The position numbers and the translations under genes were made by a program. From Polyangiaceae bacterium (lineage in GTDB: Bacteria; Myxococcota_A; Polyangia; Polyangiales; Polyangiaceae), in contig JADLAB010000368.1 of the NCBI GenBank assembly GCA_020848455.1, forward strand, positions 1-35,658: a stretch of DNA of 35,658 nt, read 5' to 3'. How positions within the stretch are numbered: position 1 is the stretch's first letter; each line of letters opens with the position of its first letter. Under the pieces are notes generated by a model. That model was not told where the DNA came from. It ran no database searches and saw nothing but the letters and a program-made list of their open reading frames with translations. Below, piece by piece: positions 32,831-35,658 of the stretch.

Positions 32831-32836
32831 AGTATA
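32831..32836 (-). promoter_or_regulatory. -10 TATACT, 7 nt before GTG 32823
   Basis: TATACT, close to the TATAAT consensus and conspicuous in DNA this GC-rich, is followed by exactly 7 nt and then GTG. Transcription would begin at the start codon itself. This is the clearest leaderless candidate in the window. No -35 box at 17 nt is visible. Confidence 0.6.
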
Positions 32837-32990
32837 CACGGGGTCCAACGGGCGCGCGCCTTTTCCGACCGCTCGGCCTCGCGGGGCCCGCGCGCCTCTC
32901 TTCTCCGCGTCTCGGCGCGTCTCGGGGCGTCTCCGCGCGCTCGCCACCGCGCCGCCGCGCGCCCGCGCGCACGCGCGGCGGCCCCGATGC

Positions 32991-32996
32991 TACGCT
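32991..32996 (+). promoter_or_regulatory. -10-like TACGCT, 7 nt before ATG 33004
   Basis: TACGCT is followed by exactly 7 nt and the ATG. The stretch between is CGGCCCC, which cannot act as a ribosome binding site, so a leaderless message is the simplest reading. Confidence 0.5.
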
Positions 32997-33003
32997 CGGC
33001 CCC

Positions 33004-34434
33004 ATGCCGTCCCCCGCCGCCCATGCCACCCACGCAGTCGCCACGCAGGCCACGCCCCTCGAAGCCTTCGTCACTCGCCGGCGCGCGCTCGGCTCGCGCC
33101 TCGGGCGCCCCGGGCTCGTGTGCGCAGGCGAGCGGCTCAGCCGCAACTACCGCGCCAACCAGTACCCATTCCGGGCCACGAGCCACTTTCTCTACTTCGT
33201 CGGCGCGTCGATCCCCCGCGCGGTCCTCTTCTTCGAGGGCGGCAAGGTCACGCTCTTCGCCGAGCGGCACGATCCGGACGACGCCCTGTGGCACGGACCG
33301 GCGGCGAGCTTCGAGGAGCTCCGCCTTCGGCATGGCCTCGACGCCGTGCGCAGCCTCGACGAGCTCGAGGGTGCGCTCGCAGCGCACCGCGCGACCGTGG
33401 CCGTCCTGCCCCCGCAGGACGCTGCCGCGGCCGAGAGCCTCTCGCGGCTCGTGGGACGGACGGTGAGCCCGTGCGGCGGTGACGCGCTCACGGGCCCCGA
33501 CGCGGAGCTCGCCGACGCCATGATCGCCCTCCGGCTGCGCCACGACGCCGCCGCGCTCGCGCAGCTGCGGCACGCCGGGCAGGTGAGCGCCGAGGCACAC
33601 GTGGCGGGCATGCGCGTGACCCGGCCCGGCGTGACCGAGCACGCGATCACGGCCGCGATGCTCGGCGTCCTGCGGCGCGCCGGCATGGACGACGCCTATG
33701 GCCCCATCGTCAGCGTGCACGGCGAGGTGCTGCACAACGAGCGCCACGATGGTGTCGCGGCGGCCGGCGACCTCTTGCTCGCCGACGTGGGGGGCGAGAC
33801 CGCCGAAGGTTGGGCCGGCGACATCACGCGCGTCTGGCCGGTGAGCGGGCGCTTCTCGCCCGCGCAGCGGGCCATCTACGACGTCGTGCTGGCGGCCCAG
33901 CGCGCCGCGATCGACACGGCGCGCGCGGGCACGCGCTACCGCGCGGTCCACGAGGCGGCCAAGCGCGCCATCGTGACGGGCCTCCGCGACCTCGGCATCT
34001 TCCGCGGCGACGTCGACGGCCTGCTCGAGCGCGGCGCGGCGGCGATCTTCTTCCCGCACGGCATCGGGCACCTGCTCGGGCTCGACGTGCACGACATGGA
34101 GGACCTCGGCGATCGCGCCGGCTACGGGCCGGGGCGCGCGCGCTCGCAGGCCTTCGGCGACGGCTACCTGCGGCTCGACCGCGACCTCGAGCCCGGGATG
34201 GTCGTCACCATCGAGCCCGGCTTCTACCAGGTGCCCGCGATCCTCGGCGACGCGCGCTTCACGGGCGCGGTCGGCCAGGACCTCGACCGCGACCGCCTGG
34301 CGGCCTTCGCCGACGTGCGCGGCATCCGCATCGAGGACGACGTGCTCGTCACCGCCGACGGCCCGCCGGAGATCCTCACGCACGCGGTGCCCAAGGACCC
34401 GGCCGAGGTCGAGGCGCTGGTCGGCACCGCCTAG
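33004..34434 (+). CDS. pepP: Aminopeptidase P family Xaa-Pro metallopeptidase (M24B)
   Basis: This 476-residue enzyme should release N-terminal residues that precede proline, using two metal ions. The N-terminal aminopeptidase-P domain (about 20-170) has NYRANQYPFRATSHFLYFVG and LFAERHDPDDALWHG. The pita-bread domain keeps all five metal ligands: D261 (LADVGGE), D273 (WAGDITR), H356 (GIGHLLGLDVHD), E404 (TIEPGFY) and E444 (RIEDDVLV). Length and order match bacterial PepP. The first 18 residues are Ala/His/Thr-rich and lack a signal peptide, so it is cytosolic. The ATG at 33004 is set by the -10-like site just upstream. It is divergent from the receiver-like gene and ends 12 bp from a convergent lipoprotein gene. 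Confidence 0.94.
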   Translation: MPSPAAHATHAVATQATPLEAFVTRRRALGSRLGRPGLVCAGERLSRNYRANQYPFRATSHFLYFVGASIPRAVLFFEGGKVTLFAERHDPDDALWHGPAASFEELRLRHGLDAVRSLDELEGALAAHRATVAVLPPQDAAAAESLSRLVGRTVSPCGGDALTGPDAELADAMIALRLRHDAAALAQLRHAGQVSAEAHVAGMRVTRPGVTEHAITAAMLGVLRRAGMDDAYGPIVSVHGEVLHNERHDGVAAAGDLLLADVGGETAEGWAGDITRVWPVSGRFSPAQRAIYDVVLAAQRAAIDTARAGTRYRAVHEAAKRAIVTGLRDLGIFRGDVDGLLERGAAAIFFPHGIGHLLGLDVHDMEDLGDRAGYGPGRARSQAFGDGYLRLDRDLEPGMVVTIEPGFYQVPAILGDARFTGAVGQDLDRDRLAAFADVRGIRIEDDVLVTADGPPEILTHAVPKDPAEVEALVGTA

Positions 34435-34446
34435 GGCGAGCCCGGC

Positions 34447-34908
34447 TCAGCGGCCGCGCGGGTCGTCCGTGCCGATGACCTTGCAGCCGGCGAGGTCGCG
34501 GTTCTCGACCACGTAGGTCCCGCCGAGGGGGCACAGGTCCACGTTCTTCACGACGCACGCGTCGCCGTGCTCGTCGACGAGCTTCATGTCCCAGGCCACG
34601 CAGTCGAGGCCGACGAGCGCGAAGGCGCCGCCCTTCGGCACCGCGTGGCAGAGGAGCTGATCCGGGCCCCACTGCTCGGTGCCTGCCGGAGACAGGTAGA
34701 GCTTGTCGAAGGTCCAGTCGGCGTGGCTCGTCACCGTCACGCGGGGTTGTCGCCACGCAGCGGGGCGCGGGCCCGGCAGCACGGCGGCGACGGGGGGCGC
34801 GGTGGCGCGCGCCTCCGGAGGCGGCGCCGTCTCGACGTGCTTGCCTAGCCCGCAGCCGGCGGCGAGTGCCGCGGCCGCAACCGAGGACACGATGAGCTGC
34901 CTGGTCAT
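34447..34908 (-). CDS. Small lipoprotein, unknown function
   Basis: This is a 153-residue protein with signal sequence MTRQLIVSSVAAAALAAGC, where the lipobox is LAAGC, followed by GLGK. After a Pro/Ala linker comes a compact domain (about 55-150) with WTFDKLYLSPAGTEQWGPDQL, GLDCVAWDMKLVDEHGDAC and NVDLCPLGGTYVVENRDLAGC. The LYLSP-x-x-x-x-x-WG pattern followed by a D-x-x-D-x-x-G strand resembles small extracellular beta domains common in myxobacterial and cyanobacterial secreted proteins. Four cysteines in the domain suggest disulfides. It follows the FGE-domain gene by 45 nt on the same strand, so they are probably co-transcribed. No enzyme activity is suggested. Confidence 0.8.
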   Translation of the reverse strand: MTRQLIVSSVAAAALAAGCGLGKHVETAPPPEARATAPPVAAVLPGPRPAAWRQPRVTVTSHADWTFDKLYLSPAGTEQWGPDQLLCHAVPKGGAFALVGLDCVAWDMKLVDEHGDACVVKNVDLCPLGGTYVVENRDLAGCKVIGTDDPRGR

Positions 34909-34953
34909 GGGAGTCCGACCTCGCGCGGAGGACGTGACCGACCGGTCCTGTCT

Positions 34954-35658
34954 TCAATCTGCGTCGCGGCAGCAGCGAAAGCCAGCCTCGTAGCCGAAGT
35001 CTCCCTCCAGGTGCGCCGTCGTCATCGGCCGGCAGCGGTTGCGGACCGGGCCCCACCAGCCCCCCTTGAGCCCGCTGCGCCGGGGCGCGCGCTCGTCCTC
35101 GCGCATCACCCACTCGTTGGCGTTGCCGTTCAGGTCGTGGACGCCGTCGCCGGATACGCAGCCGGGCCTGGACCCGGCCGGCACGCGCTGGTCGATGCCC
35201 TCGAAGGCGGCGCGGCAGGCCGGCTCGGCCATGCACGCGTCGTGCGCCTTGAAGGCGAAGGTGCGCGGCCGGTACGGGCGGTCGGAGTTGCAGATCGCGT
35301 CGGAGCGCTCGAACCCGTACACGAAGGGTCGCATGGCCTCGCCCTCGCAGGCGAAGTTGAACTCGCGCTCGGTGCACAGGCGCTTGCCGAGCGCGCCACA
35401 CAGCGCGCGCGCCTCGGGCCACGAGACGAGCGTGAGGGGGAGCTCGCCCTTGCGATTCGGCCACTCGTAGCGATCCATGCAGAATCGCAGCGCCACACGC
35501 TCCTTCACGGCGCAGCTGCTCGGGCCGTAGGCGAGGCAGTGGTGGCCGGCGACCGGGTTCTGTCGCGCGCACGGCTGCGACACGACCGGGCAGTAGCGCC
35601 CGGCCACGAGCGCCATCTCGGCGGGGCACGGGGAGGCGCCCGCGTCGGGCCCGCCGGC
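34954..35658 (-). CDS. FGE/SUMF1-like domain protein, 5' part outside window
   Basis: The frame stays open to the window edge. The 234 visible residues start PDAGASPCPAEM, typical of the linker before this domain, so the N-terminus (probably signal peptide or lipobox) is missing. Motifs of the formylglycine-generating-enzyme fold are present: RFCMDRYEWPN, PLTLVSWPEARALCGALGKRL, CTEREFNFACEGE, GVHDLNGNANEWV and LKGGWWGPVRNRCRP, ending GFRCC. About a dozen cysteines suggest an exported, disulfide-bonded protein. Related myxobacterial proteins are often called SUMF1/EgtB/PvdO-like. Catalysis is uncertain because the pattern of paired cysteines in true FGEs cannot be confirmed. A small lipoprotein gene follows on the same strand. 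Confidence 0.88.
   Translation of the reverse strand, partial: AGGPDAGASPCPAEMALVAGRYCPVVSQPCARQNPVAGHHCLAYGPSSCAVKERVALRFCMDRYEWPNRKGELPLTLVSWPEARALCGALGKRLCTEREFNFACEGEAMRPFVYGFERSDAICNSDRPYRPRTFAFKAHDACMAEPACRAAFEGIDQRVPAGSRPGCVSGDGVHDLNGNANEWVMREDERAPRRSGLKGGWWGPVRNRCRPMTTAHLEGDFGYEAGFRCCRDAD

Overview
The window is GC-rich (clearly above 70% G+C) and gene-dense. It encodes three large Ser/Thr protein kinases fused to accessory domains, several lipoproteins, an AgmX/PglI-like protein and two formylglycine-generating-enzyme-like (FGE) domains. This content and base composition point to a myxobacterium (Myxococcota, probably Polyangia). That is inference from gene content; there is no rRNA or other phylogenetic marker. 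No tRNA, rRNA, CRISPR array, transposase or phage gene was found.

Layout. 1-2862: the 3' part of a cell-wall-hydrolase-like gene with two papain-fold-like halves. 2896-3699 (-): lipoprotein with an internal duplication. 3831-6314 (+): kinase with a C-terminal FGE-like domain. 6344-11324 (-): a compact metabolic run of PLP enzyme, SCP2-like protein, FAD-linked oxidase and long-chain acyl-CoA synthetase, the first three joined by a 1-nt gap and an ATGA overlap. 11408-12703 (-): membrane-anchored metallophosphoesterase. 12769-16914 (-): three secreted or unknown proteins. 16915-17385: the only long gene-free stretch. 17386-20664 (+): kinase with FHA-like, GGDEF-like and HEPN-like parts. 20760-25394 (+): kinase with a STAND-like NTPase module, a membrane segment and a probable beta-propeller. 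25427-26146 (-): AgmX-like lipoprotein. 26278-28359 (+): ABC exporter with a Pro/Ala/Gly repeat insert. 28519-32053 (+): three genes each overlapping by ATGA, encoding a GAF-like protein, an intracellular subtilisin-like protease and a TPR-like membrane protein. 32074-32823 (-): degenerate receiver protein. 33004-34434 (+): aminopeptidase P family. 34447-35658 (-): small lipoprotein and the 3' part of an FGE-domain protein.

Two points stand out. First, many starts lie a fixed short distance downstream of a TANNNT hexamer. In three cases the gap is exactly 7 nt and there is no ribosome binding site, as expected for leaderless mRNAs. Second, the region 17386-32053 holds a set of signalling proteins with conflict-system-like parts: a HEPN-like R-x4-H motif, a STAND-like module whose Walker A lysine is missing, and a GAF/subtilase/TPR operon preceded by a 16-codon ORF that could couple translation. 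I infer that these sense envelope or intracellular stress and act through phosphorylation, RNA cleavage or proteolysis. The sequence does not prove this.
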